Made by a program: the position numbers and the translations under genes. Positions 5,763 to 13,443 of a stretch of 35,421 nt of DNA are shown one piece after another. Source of the DNA: Fischerella muscicola PCC 7414 (lineage in GTDB: Bacteria > Cyanobacteriota > Cyanobacteriia > Cyanobacteriales > Nostocaceae). A model generated the notes under the pieces. That model was given only the letters and a program-made list of their open reading frames with translations. It was not told the origin of the DNA and ran no database searches. The first letter of the stretch is position 1. Each line of letters opens with the position of its first letter. The stretch spans positions 1 to 35,421 of the forward strand of contig NZ_AJLK01000018.1 of NCBI RefSeq assembly GCF_000317205.1, in the 5' to 3' direction.

Positions 5763-8071
5763 TTTTGTTGCAGTCTCTGCACATCATGAGTATGACCACC
5801 ATAACGCCAACTTACATAGGCTTGGGAGATTTCCTCTATCACCTCAGCCGTTGCCGTCGCATGATGTTGGTATAAAATTGTCGCATACTCTAGCGGTGTT
5901 TGGGCTGGGTGTTTCACTAAACCTTGTTGACTTGTCCAGCGCAGCATTTGCTGATACAAACGTTCCATCGGTGGTAATTTCCTCAAAGCCGAGTGATAGC
6001 GCCACTCCCGCCATCTATCCCAGCCTAACCAACTTAAGAAAGCTGCTGTTGTGGCAAAAATTAAGCCAGTGAAAACACCCAGCCATCCTTGGTAAAATAG
6101 CGACACAAACCAAGAAAAAGCTTTGCTAGCCCAGGTGAATATAGCCCCAAATACATAATTCAGCAAACCTGTTACAGGAGAGGGTAGCCAGCCAGCAACC
6201 CAATTCCAAAATTGACGCAATGTGTTGAAAGTCTGCTCATCTTCTACTGAAGGAGGAATTAGGGGGTGGTTGGGAATGGGGTCAAACGCAAACCAGCCAT
6301 ATTTGGGAAAATACACCTCTGTCATTGCATAGGCGTCGGTGTTTCGGACGATGTACATCCCCGTAAAAGGATTAAACTCTCCCGGCGCAAACCCCGCTAC
6401 CAAGCGTGCGGGAATGCCAATGGAACGTAGCATTACCGTTAAGACTGTAGAGAAATGGTCTGGATAGCCGCCTTTATGTTTGAATAAAAAAGCTTCTACT
6501 AAGTCTTCGTTTTCACTCAAATAAGGTAAATCTAGGGGATTTTCCGGGACTTTATAGTTTTGTTTGAGATACTGAGCTAGGTAAAGAGCTTTTTCGTAAG
6601 TAGAGTCTAGTGATTTATTTGACTGTGCGACTCTTTGTTGGTTGTAGTTAGCTAGAATCTCTTCTGTAAGTTTACGGACTTTGACGGCAGTTTCTAGCGG
6701 AACTTGCAGATAGTAATTTTTAATATTTTGTGGATATTTATTAGAAGATTTGCCTAACAAAGTCTGATCGCGATAGGGAACTTGGGAAATGACTGTGTAG
6801 GTCATGCCTTCTGATAATCCTACAGGCGATCGCAATCCGTCTTCTTGATCCACAGCCAGCATCGGTGTCGGGAAGTAAATTTCTTTGGGAAATGCCATTG
6901 CTGGAATCAGGTTTGGCAAATCAGACACCACTGTGTAAGTCTGGATAATTTCTTTAGTTTGAGCTGCACTGATTGGCGGGTCAAGAAAAATTTGGTAAGA
7001 CCAAGGCGATCGCTGTAAGCGTTTGACTTGATCATTGCGGGAAACTTCCCAGCCTTTACCTGTGTAGCGGTCAAAAGCCAACACTCGCCAGAAACCTGCT
7101 GCTTGCGATCGCACCCGCATGACTATTTTGGGTGTCATCTCTCCGCGCAAGTTTTGGTTGATTTGGCTATTAAAACCATAATAAAAGCTATTATCTACTT
7201 TTCCTGGTTGACCAGTTTGGCTGCTGCTAGTACCACTGCTACCATTACCTTGATTGTTAGGATTACCTTGGCGGACATAGCCAGGGTTAATGATATTACG
7301 TCCTGAAAATTCGCCTCTAGTCTCAATTGGAGAACTGACCGGAAACATCCGCAATTGATAACCTGGTAGGCGTGGTAAAAGGGCAAAGATTACCAGCCCC
7401 AGCCCCACTATCATCACAAAATTAAATATTAAAAATTTTAAATTAAAAACAGAGGAATTCCCCTGTGTAGGGGAATTCCTCAAAATTTGTTCATTTTGAG
7501 TATTTAATTGCTCCAATCCAAGTCGGGAACGGTAATCTACTACTAAAGTAGGCAGGGCGATCGCTAAAAATAACAGTAATATAGGCGCAAACGCTAGAGT
7601 TTGACTCAGTGTTGCTGCCACACCCAGCAGAATTAATCCAATGAGAATTGAGTAACTCAAGTCTTTCCGACGAGGAACATCAAAGCAATGCAGCACCTGG
7701 AGTTGAATTAATAGTTCTGCTAAAGCTAGTCGTGTATCATTCAATTCTCCTAACAATCGCCCTAAGAAAGCACCTAGTGCTACTAACATTCCTATGGCAA
7801 TACAAAATTTAACTGGGATATTGCGATCGCGGCGACGGTAATAACTCCAAATTGCACCTAATATCGACAGTGGTACTGCCCAGAAACTAGACCAAGTTTC
7901 AGCGGCAATATCCGTCGCCACAATGCCCACAATTACCAACGCTAGCACCAGCACCCGCAAGGTAATTGAATCTTCCACTTCTGCTGTTACAGGCGACTGG
8001 AGCATATTTTGCCGCCAGTCATGGCCCAAAGGTAGACGCCAAAGCCAATTCATCCTGGAAAAGTTAAACAT
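5717..8071 (-). CDS. TgpA-type membrane protein with inactive transglutaminase-like domain
   Basis: A 784-residue protein with the TgpA/DUF3488 layout: about six N-terminal TM helices (residues about 30-240), a periplasmic transglutaminase-like domain (about 300-620), one TM (about 650-680) and a cytoplasmic DUF4129-like tail. In active relatives the core reads GYC...F, then HAW, then FDP. Here the Cys position is Pro537 (GGYPDHFSTVLTVMLRSIGI), the His position is Tyr581 (TDAYAMTEVYFP), and only Asp597 (WFAFDP) remains. I recall the same substitutions in other cyanobacterial homologues, which suggests a conserved non-catalytic family rather than a local mutation. ATG at 8071 is used; a second ATG at 8053 is possible. 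The gene follows patU by about 240 bp and overlaps the EndoU-like gene. Confidence 0.85.
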   Translation of the reverse strand: MFNFSRMNWLWRLPLGHDWRQNMLQSPVTAEVEDSITLRVLVLALVIVGIVATDIAAETWSSFWAVPLSILGAIWSYYRRRDRNIPVKFCIAIGMLVALGAFLGRLLGELNDTRLALAELLIQLQVLHCFDVPRRKDLSYSILIGLILLGVAATLSQTLAFAPILLLFLAIALPTLVVDYRSRLGLEQLNTQNEQILRNSPTQGNSSVFNLKFLIFNFVMIVGLGLVIFALLPRLPGYQLRMFPVSSPIETRGEFSGRNIINPGYVRQGNPNNQGNGSSGTSSSQTGQPGKVDNSFYYGFNSQINQNLRGEMTPKIVMRVRSQAAGFWRVLAFDRYTGKGWEVSRNDQVKRLQRSPWSYQIFLDPPISAAQTKEIIQTYTVVSDLPNLIPAMAFPKEIYFPTPMLAVDQEDGLRSPVGLSEGMTYTVISQVPYRDQTLLGKSSNKYPQNIKNYYLQVPLETAVKVRKLTEEILANYNQQRVAQSNKSLDSTYEKALYLAQYLKQNYKVPENPLDLPYLSENEDLVEAFLFKHKGGYPDHFSTVLTVMLRSIGIPARLVAGFAPGEFNPFTGMYIVRNTDAYAMTEVYFPKYGWFAFDPIPNHPLIPPSVEDEQTFNTLRQFWNWVAGWLPSPVTGLLNYVFGAIFTWASKAFSWFVSLFYQGWLGVFTGLIFATTAAFLSWLGWDRWREWRYHSALRKLPPMERLYQQMLRWTSQQGLVKHPAQTPLEYATILYQHHATATAEVIEEISQAYVSWRYGGHTHDVQRLQQKWQEMKKTTKKLKLT
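7452..7481. repeat. Perfect 12-bp inverted repeat inside the tgpA-type gene
   Basis: GAGGAATTCCCC (7452-7463), a 6-nt loop, and GGGGAATTCCTC (7470-7481). With the adjacent A/T-rich stretch it encodes the odd segment ILRNSPTQGNSSVFNLKF and the following hydrophobic residues in the TM region. It resembles an in-frame repeat insertion. Confidence 0.7.
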
Positions 8072-8313
8072 TTCGATCTAAAAAGCAGCGGATGGGTACA
8101 AAAGCAAAGCGATAATAGTAGACGCTACTGACGCAAAACGAGCGAGGTCAACTTTTACCTCTCTCGTATTACAAATCTCCTCACTGTAGCTGCCTGTAGA
8201 CGCCCTAATAACCGCTTTTTAAAAAATGGGAACTCTTTCAAAACCAGGATGATATTCATTTCATAACAAAGGCTATTATCAAGTTTCAGTGCTAGCGATC
8301 GCTAACTATTGAG

Positions 8314-9288
8314 TTATTTTGTGGGAATAATTACAAACAACAAAGGCTGCTGGTCTATTTCTTTCAACTCAACGATTAAAGTATAAGCTTCATCAAGTTG
8401 AGTACAGCATAATTCCACACTCAAACAACCTGGGCTAGAAGACTCTGCCCTTGCTTGGGAACCACTACCTTGAAGTTTGACTACCCCTTTCGAGGGTAAA
8501 TCTCCTCGAATCAGCAATTTCGGCACTGGGCCTTGAGATTGGTATTCTACTCTCAAATTAAGAACACCCACGCTAGTTAGCCATTGCCTTTCTAACACTG
8601 GGCTTGTAGTAGAAATTGGCAGAGTCAAACTTTCTAACAGTTGTTGAGCTGCTAGCAACGACACCAGCATCTGTTGCTGTGGTTGTAAATCTGAATAATC
8701 GCTATCCAGATTCGGCATAGGATTTAGAGTATCGCCATACCGGAGGTTGGCTCTTAGCTGGATTGTCCCTGCTAAGTCGTTTAAGAGTTGAGATTCATTA
8801 GGGAAAAAGCTTTCCACTGCTTGGACTAATTTTGCCCCTAATGGTAGAGAAGATGTTATGAGTGCTTGACATCTGTCGAGCAATTGCCGGAAAATGTTCT
8901 CCGGCAGAAGTGTCGGTAAATTCAGTTTGGACTGGTGGGCCACCCACGCCCAGCTAGGAACTAGCTCCATCACTGGTTCGTCTATATACTCGGGATAATC
9001 TAGTATTTGTGTTTCCCAAGGAAATAGCGGAGGCTGGTCTTCAACTTCGACTTTTAACCGACGTTTAAGTACGGCTTGGAAACGTTCTTGCACAGTTGGA
9101 ATTTCTCCCAATAAATATATTTGGGGCTGCCACCCCTCTTGTTCGCCACTGGTAAAATCGGTGGTTGTTAGCAAAGGGTTGTCTGCCCCGTTGATATCCT
9201 TAACTTGCGTATACTCTCTGGAACTGACAGGATCTGTCAATAACCAAGAGAGTAAATCTGTTTGTAAGGTTTCTGAGTGACTATTCAT
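8314..9288 (-). CDS. patU: Heterocyst pattern protein PatU (PatU3-like), hetZ partner
   Basis: A 324-residue, mainly acidic, soluble protein without signal peptide or TM helix. It directly follows hetZ: the ATG at 9288 overlaps the hetZ stop by 8 nt, so the two genes must be co-translated. In Nostoc PCC 7120 the hetZ gene is followed by patU5 and patU3, while other species carry one undivided patU. The single long frame here fits the undivided form. PatU3 has been linked to inhibition of differentiation and to HetZ binding. I see no catalytic motif; conserved-looking blocks are PETQILDYPEY-like text (about 90-105), the helical LLDRCQALITSSLPLGAKLV (about 138-157) and a beta-rich C-terminus. 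The identification rests mostly on gene order. A GTG at 9300 could add four residues. Confidence 0.75.
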   Translation of the reverse strand: MNSHSETLQTDLLSWLLTDPVSSREYTQVKDINGADNPLLTTTDFTSGEQEGWQPQIYLLGEIPTVQERFQAVLKRRLKVEVEDQPPLFPWETQILDYPEYIDEPVMELVPSWAWVAHQSKLNLPTLLPENIFRQLLDRCQALITSSLPLGAKLVQAVESFFPNESQLLNDLAGTIQLRANLRYGDTLNPMPNLDSDYSDLQPQQQMLVSLLAAQQLLESLTLPISTTSPVLERQWLTSVGVLNLRVEYQSQGPVPKLLIRGDLPSKGVVKLQGSGSQARAESSSPGCLSVELCCTQLDEAYTLIVELKEIDQQPLLFVIIPTK

Positions 9289-10468
9289 GAGTAGAAGCAC
9301 TTGATCCGGACACTAAGGAGTTACGAATCTCCCAAGCTTGTTCAAGAATTTTAAACCAACGCTTCTGAAGTTGTGCCATTGATAAACCCAAAGTTTTAGC
9401 TATTTTTTCATCAGTTTGTCCCTGCTGCTTCAGTTCTAATAAAGAGCGCTGCTTTTCGTCAAGCTTTTCAGTGTAAGCTTGCCATTGTTGAGGAGTTAAA
9501 CCCAAGTTAGTTTGCAAATCCGCTTCTAACCACTCGTGAACTAACTCCCAACGATGCAACAAAGCAAACCGAATTAAATGATACTTGAATCGTTGCTGTA
9601 AGTAATCCCTCTGACGAGGGGTTAAGCCCAAAATTGTCTCGATTTCTTGAGCGGACAAATCTTGGAGGCGCAAAGCAAAGTAATCAGCGCAATCAGTTTG
9701 TTGACGTTCTTCTAAATAATTCATTAATTCTGTAACCACAACTGATCGCAGGGTATCTTCTTGGGGTTCTGGTTCAGTCTGTGTGGCCATTGCGCTTCGC
9801 AATTGTTGTACTGCTGGATCTTCCCAAGAACCTTCAGCTTCACCACTACCTTCTGCCGCTTGTTCTATGTCTACACAAGTTTCTGGAGGTTGCTGTTGCG
9901 AGAAAGTTTGTGCCCGTAGGATGATCAATTGTTGCTGACGTCCTGGTAAGGGAATGCGTCGCTTACCGTAGCGTTCTGTAAATGCCATGTACTCTGCTAA
10001 TTCCAGCAGTGTGCGTGGACGGTAAGTTGGTTCTAACTGATTTTCTCGTCGGAAAGCGTTTAAAGCCTCCAAGTAAAAACTTTGCAGAAAATCTTCAATT
10101 ACGGTTAGTCGGCCTTGATAACTCAATTGCCTTTGTGGCGGATTGATGTAACGGTAGATGATCGCACTCAAGGTACTATGTAATTCAACCCTGCCGCGAT
10201 TTGAACCCAATTGGTAGTATCTCAGGCACTGTTGCAGGCGATGCTTGGCTAGGGTCATTGCCGAATTTTCTACAGAACCGGAAGCCTGAATACGTTTACT
10301 TTCATTGCAAATCCGGTAGACCTCGGCAGCAATTCGCATTGCTACGTCACGGCAATTCTGTTCGCAAGCTTTAGTTGACTGCTGAAGTTCTTGGAAAAGG
10401 AATGGAAATATCGCCTCCACGCCGATAGAAAATTCTCCCTGAATAGTTGTGGTTGCGGCTAATTTCAT
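9281..10468 (-). CDS. hetZ: Heterocyst differentiation regulator HetZ
   Basis: A 395-residue protein close in length to the 401-residue HetZ of Nostoc PCC 7120. The N-terminal half is very like what I remember of HetZ (VGVEAIF-like start, RDVAMRIAAEVYRICNESKR, YYQLGSNRGRVELHSTLSAI, RRENQLEPTYRPRTLLELAE, YGKRRIPLPGRQQQLIILRA). The C-terminal half has helix-turn-helix-like segments (ETILGLTPRQRDYLQQRF, IAKTLGLSMAQLQKRWFKIL). HetZ is a DNA-binding protein acting below HetR in early heterocyst commitment. An acidic, variable linker separates the halves (about 215-255). The frame is open upstream to 10738, but ATG 10468 (MKLAATTTIQGEFSIG) gives the family N-terminus. The upstream region is shared with a divergent gene at 10672. 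Confidence 0.93.
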   Translation of the reverse strand: MKLAATTTIQGEFSIGVEAIFPFLFQELQQSTKACEQNCRDVAMRIAAEVYRICNESKRIQASGSVENSAMTLAKHRLQQCLRYYQLGSNRGRVELHSTLSAIIYRYINPPQRQLSYQGRLTVIEDFLQSFYLEALNAFRRENQLEPTYRPRTLLELAEYMAFTERYGKRRIPLPGRQQQLIILRAQTFSQQQPPETCVDIEQAAEGSGEAEGSWEDPAVQQLRSAMATQTEPEPQEDTLRSVVVTELMNYLEERQQTDCADYFALRLQDLSAQEIETILGLTPRQRDYLQQRFKYHLIRFALLHRWELVHEWLEADLQTNLGLTPQQWQAYTEKLDEKQRSLLELKQQGQTDEKIAKTLGLSMAQLQKRWFKILEQAWEIRNSLVSGSSASTHE

Positions 10469-10523
10469 AAGTTTCGTGTCTAAACTGACCCTAACATACT
10501 TGTTGACAACCTGTATGACTGTG

Positions 10524-10552
10524 GGTATTGGGAGGGGTTTTACGTATAAGCT
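10524..10552. promoter_or_regulatory. Candidate HetR-type box upstream of hetZ
   Basis: The 203-bp space between divergent hetZ and the 157-residue gene contains GAGGGGTTTTAC (10532-10543). Its first seven bases equal the left half of the HetR recognition core as I remember it from hetP (GAGGGGTCTAACCCCTC). The right half does not match well. hetZ is a HetR-dependent gene in Nostoc PCC 7120, which makes the site plausible but unproven. I see no NtcA box (GTA-N8-TAC) in this space. Confidence 0.3.
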
Positions 10553-10671
10553 AAACCCAAGGCAGTTTTGCCCTGAGAATGCGGCTGATTTTATGATTCC
10601 CGATTTTTGTTTGATTGTTCGCACAGCCCTTGAAGTTATAGCCAATACCGATAAGCCATTTACAGGTAAAT

Positions 10672-11145
10672 ATGGACTTAAAAGCACAAATCCAATCGCT
10701 GATTGATAATGCACCCCAAGATGGTATAACACCAACACTGGTCACAGCAATTGCCCCCGCCTTGAGTGCGATCGCTCAGAAGTTACGCCATCCCCAATAC
10801 TATATTCTCCAAAACTTGGATGAGGAATGGGTCTTAACTACATTAAGCAACCGTGGAAATCCACAAGAAGAAAAGCAGGTAATTTATGCTTTTCCTACCT
10901 TACAGGATATTCCTACATCTTATAGTGCTGGGCTTGACCCTCAAGTAATAGCTGCCCCCATACCTGTTACCCATATATTGTTCCAGCTACTGGCACTAGA
11001 ACCCGTAGATAGTATAGTATTTTTTGACACGGCTAGCACCATCACAAATGGAATTGAAGTCAAACGAACGCATTTGCAGCATTTAGTCCAACAGCAGCTG
11101 CAAAAAAATCAACCAAAGAATCAAGTACCACCAGATATTGCTTGA
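10672..11145 (+). CDS. Conserved cyanobacterial protein of unknown function next to hetZ
   Basis: A 157-residue soluble protein, predicted alpha/beta, with no recognised catalytic motif. It begins MDLKAQIQSLIDNAPQDG, and a central part (QYYILQNLDEEWVLTTLSNR) looks like strands of a small sandwich domain. The C-terminus ends in a Gln-rich helix (HLQHLVQQQLQKNQPK). The ATG at 10672 has a weak ribosome site (AGGT about 7 nt upstream). It is divergent from hetZ and convergent with sds. From memory an ORF occupies the same place beside hetZ in Nostoc PCC 7120, so it is probably real, but I do not know its function. Confidence 0.75.
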   Translation: MDLKAQIQSLIDNAPQDGITPTLVTAIAPALSAIAQKLRHPQYYILQNLDEEWVLTTLSNRGNPQEEKQVIYAFPTLQDIPTSYSAGLDPQVIAAPIPVTHILFQLLALEPVDSIVFFDTASTITNGIEVKRTHLQHLVQQQLQKNQPKNQVPPDIA

Positions 11146-11155
11146 GGAGACTAGA

Positions 11156-11200
11156 GATTTTAGATTTTGGATTTCAATCTAAAATCCAAAATCTAAAATC
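11156..11200. terminator. Long hairpin between convergent genes
   Basis: An 18-bp perfect stem: GATTTTAGATTTTGGATT (11156-11173) and its complement at 11183-11200, with a 9-nt loop. It lies between the end of the 157-residue gene (+) and the end of sds (-) and is A/T-rich on both sides. It is probably a bidirectional terminator and is built from the same 'aatctaaaatcc' units that recur in Nostocales genomes. Confidence 0.65.
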
Positions 11201-11225
11201 CAAAATTCTTTCCAATTCCCGATCC

Positions 11226-12197
11226 CTAATAAAGCCGACTCAACACATAATCAGCTATTTGGATCAATGCCTGACGTGCATCTGAAGGCACAAGCACCTC
11301 AAGTTGTTCAACTGCCAACTTCGCATGGTGAGCCGCTAAATCCCTTGCCCGTTGGATACCTTGGCTATCATGAATCAGTGCTAATGCTTGTTCTAAATCG
11401 CCTTCTTGAGCAAATTCTCTTTCAATCAGTACTTCTAAGTAAGGTTTTTCTTCCAAGGCAAATAACACTGGTGCAGTCAAATTACCACTTTTGAGATCCG
11501 AACCAGCTGGTTTACCGAGAGTATCTGTTGAACTGGTGAAATCTAAAATGTCATCGACAATCTGAAATGCTAAACCCAGATTCCGACCATAGTGATAAAA
11601 ATGTTCGGCAGTTTCTTTTGATACTTCACTAATAACTCCGGCAGCTTTGGAACTGTTAGCAATCAGAGATGCTGTTTTGTAATAGCTTTTTTTTAGATAG
11701 GTTTCTAGAGAAATATTGGTATCAAAGCGATTCAACCCTTGCTGAATCTCTCCAGCGGCCAAATCCATGATCACTTCTGATAGCAGCTTTACAACTTCTA
11801 AATTGTCTAAATTTGCTAGATACCAAGAAGACTGAGCAAAGAGAAAATCCCCTGCAAGGACGGCTATACGATTGCCAAACAGACTATGAACTGTGGGTAC
11901 ACCACGCCGCATTTCTGATTCGTCAACAACATCATCATGTACCAAGCTCGCTGTATGAATCATTTCCGTAATTTCAGCTAAGCGGCGATGACGTGGTGTA
12001 ATGTCTGTATCGAGCATGACTGCTCGTGATATCAGTAGAACAATGGCTGGTCTGATGCGTTTTCCCCCAGCTCCGAATAGATGTTCGGCTGCTGCATAAA
12101 GGATGGGATGACGATTCCCAACTAGCTGTTTGAGGTTATCTGCTAGTATTTGCAGGTCTGCTTCCACAGGGGAAAATAGGGAGGTAGCTGGGGTCAT
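11226..12197 (-). CDS. sds: Solanesyl diphosphate synthase (long-chain trans-polyprenyl synthase)
   Basis: A 323-residue head-to-tail prenyltransferase that adds isopentenyl diphosphate units to make the C45 side chain, which in cyanobacteria supplies plastoquinone. It shows the GGKRIRP motif (44-50), the first Asp-rich motif LVHDDVVDESEMRRG (Asp88, Asp89, Asp92) and the second FQIVDDILDF (Asp215, Asp216, Asp219). Small residues before the first motif (TASLVHDD) fit a long-chain product. Length is normal and the start is the ATG at 12197. murI lies farther upstream on the same strand, separated by 1.2 kb that holds a candidate structured RNA and a small opposite-strand gene. Confidence 0.93.
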   Translation of the reverse strand: MTPATSLFSPVEADLQILADNLKQLVGNRHPILYAAAEHLFGAGGKRIRPAIVLLISRAVMLDTDITPRHRRLAEITEMIHTASLVHDDVVDESEMRRGVPTVHSLFGNRIAVLAGDFLFAQSSWYLANLDNLEVVKLLSEVIMDLAAGEIQQGLNRFDTNISLETYLKKSYYKTASLIANSSKAAGVISEVSKETAEHFYHYGRNLGLAFQIVDDILDFTSSTDTLGKPAGSDLKSGNLTAPVLFALEEKPYLEVLIEREFAQEGDLEQALALIHDSQGIQRARDLAAHHAKLAVEQLEVLVPSDARQALIQIADYVLSRLY

Positions 12198-12585
12198 GGA
12201 TTGGCGGACTTTGGCTTAGGTTACGAAAGTTTACATATCCTATACTCATTTTAAGATAACCCAGAATTAGCGCAAAGTTTTTCTCAGGAAGTTCCTAATT
12301 TTGGGGACAATCAAATAAAATATACTTGTACTAATTTCAGCGAAATTTACATTTTATTGATATATTTATTACACTAAGTTTTGCGTATATGTTGACTAAA
12401 TACGGTAAGTACGCAATTTTTAACAAAAAATTTATCTCTACTCTATAAAATCTTTAAGTAAAGGCGAAAAAAACTACAAAACACTACTGAGAAGTTACCT
12501 ATAAAATATTACACATAAGTTATTTCTCATATAAAGAAAAATTTCTGAAATCTCTTGTGCAATAGTTTAGAAAATTTTTGAATTA
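12198..12585. other. AT-rich upstream region of sds, no gene seen
   Basis: About 390 bp of strongly A/T-rich DNA between sds and the hairpin cluster. No open frame, ribosome site or repeat family stands out. It should contain the sds promoter near its left end. Confidence 0.5.
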
Positions 12586-12970
12586 GCACAAAAGTTGCCT
12601 GAAAAAGTCAGGGCTATTGTGTTACGCTAAAATCTAGGGATTTTAAATTTTTCAGATGTTCACCACAACAGCAAGGTAAATACCCTTTAGGTAAATTTGC
12701 TTAGGTGTTGTGAATGAACATGAATAATCGCAGGTCAAGCCAAAAATTTGATTTTTGTGCTTCGTCCTGTGGTGTGCGAACCTCCAGGTTAGGATCTGTG
12801 GATTTCCTTTAGAGGAAGCAGAGTGTTTACACATCTTCGACGCTGTTTGTGTGTCGGCGTCGCTCCTACCAATTAAAGGTACGCGTTAAATATAGCAGAC
12901 TGGGTAGACTGCTGAAGCAGTAGTTAAATTTCTTTTGGATTATTTAACTGCTGTGGTAAGTGTGGTCTGC
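12586..12970 (+). ncRNA. Candidate structured RNA: run of about eight hairpins with no gene
   Basis: Hairpins follow one another with little space. H1 12586-12622 (GCACAA/TTGTGT with inner CCTGA/TCAGG). H2 12628-12645 (TAAAATC-TAGG-GATTTTA, followed by AATTTTTC). H3 12659-12718 (TTCACCACAACA with TGTTGTGAATGAA, inner AGCAA/TTGCT). H4 12729-12771 (CGCAGG/CCTGTG, AAGC/GCTT, CAAAAAT-TTG-ATTTTTG). H5 12779-12790 (AACC/GGTT). H6 12796-12821 (TTCCT/AGGAA inside CTG/CAG). H7 12838-12862 (CGACGC/GCGTCG). H8 12895-12970 (GCAGAC/GTCTGC outside, AGTTAAAT/ATTTAACT inside). The sequence does not match what I know of RNase P RNA, tmRNA, SRP RNA, 6S RNA or Yfr1. The strand is uncertain: plus would make it a leader of, or a separate RNA before, the small gene at 13128. 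The open frame at 12652-12834 (-) is not credible. Confidence 0.4.
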
Positions 12971-13127
12971 AAAAAAATCGTACAAAACACAATCTATTTA
13001 ATTCGGAAGGACAAAAGTTCTCCCGTTAGTCTCGTATGTAATATTAAAGCCACACAAATTATGGGTGGCTGAATTCCTGCTAATTTTACTCAATTTATAT
13101 TTCTTTGGCAAAGGCACTGGTAGAAAA

Positions 13128-13325
13128 ATGATTTATGGGAAGATGCCTATGATGATCTTTATATTAGCTTCTGGATACTTGTTCACTATTTACTTGCTAT
13201 TGGCACTAGCAAAGCGAACAGGTAATAAAACAACACCTAGTAATGTTGCTTTAAATCATAAAGGAAATCATACACAGGAAGTATCGGTAACACCAAATGT
13301 CACCGAAGCCAGTAGTGTACGTTAG
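13128..13325 (+). CDS. Small membrane protein, function unknown
   Basis: A 65-residue protein with one clear TM helix (MPMMIFILASGYLFTIYLLLALAK, in two parts MPMMIFILASGYL and FTIYLLLALAK, about residues 6-29) and a polar Asn/Thr/Val-rich tail. The frame is open upstream to a GTG at 13065, which would add a second hydrophobic stretch (AEFLLILLNLYFFGKG); I choose the ATG at 13128, but neither start has a good ribosome site. From memory a small ORF also lies between murI and sds in Nostoc PCC 7120, which supports a real gene. It converges on murI across a tandem-repeat spacer. No function can be assigned. Confidence 0.5.
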   Translation: MIYGKMPMMIFILASGYLFTIYLLLALAKRTGNKTTPSNVALNHKGNHTQEVSVTPNVTEASSVR

Positions 13326-13443
13326 TCAATGGTCAATTGTCAATGGTCATTTGTTCTTTGTCATTAGTTATTAGTCAATTGTCCTTTGTAACAATTAGTA
13401 ACTATTAATCAATGACCAATGACCAATGACCAATGACCAATGA
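13326..13443. repeat. Heptanucleotide tandem repeats arranged as an inverted pair
   Basis: The left half carries GTCAATG/GTCAATT units, and the right half carries at least four perfect AATGACC units ending at the murI stop. The halves are complementary, so a long hairpin can form between the convergent small gene and murI and may act as the terminator of both. Confidence 0.8.

Noticed and set aside
12652-12834. 60-residue minus-strand frame inside the hairpin cluster
   Set aside because: No start signal and a composition set by the paired stems; a structured RNA explains the region better.
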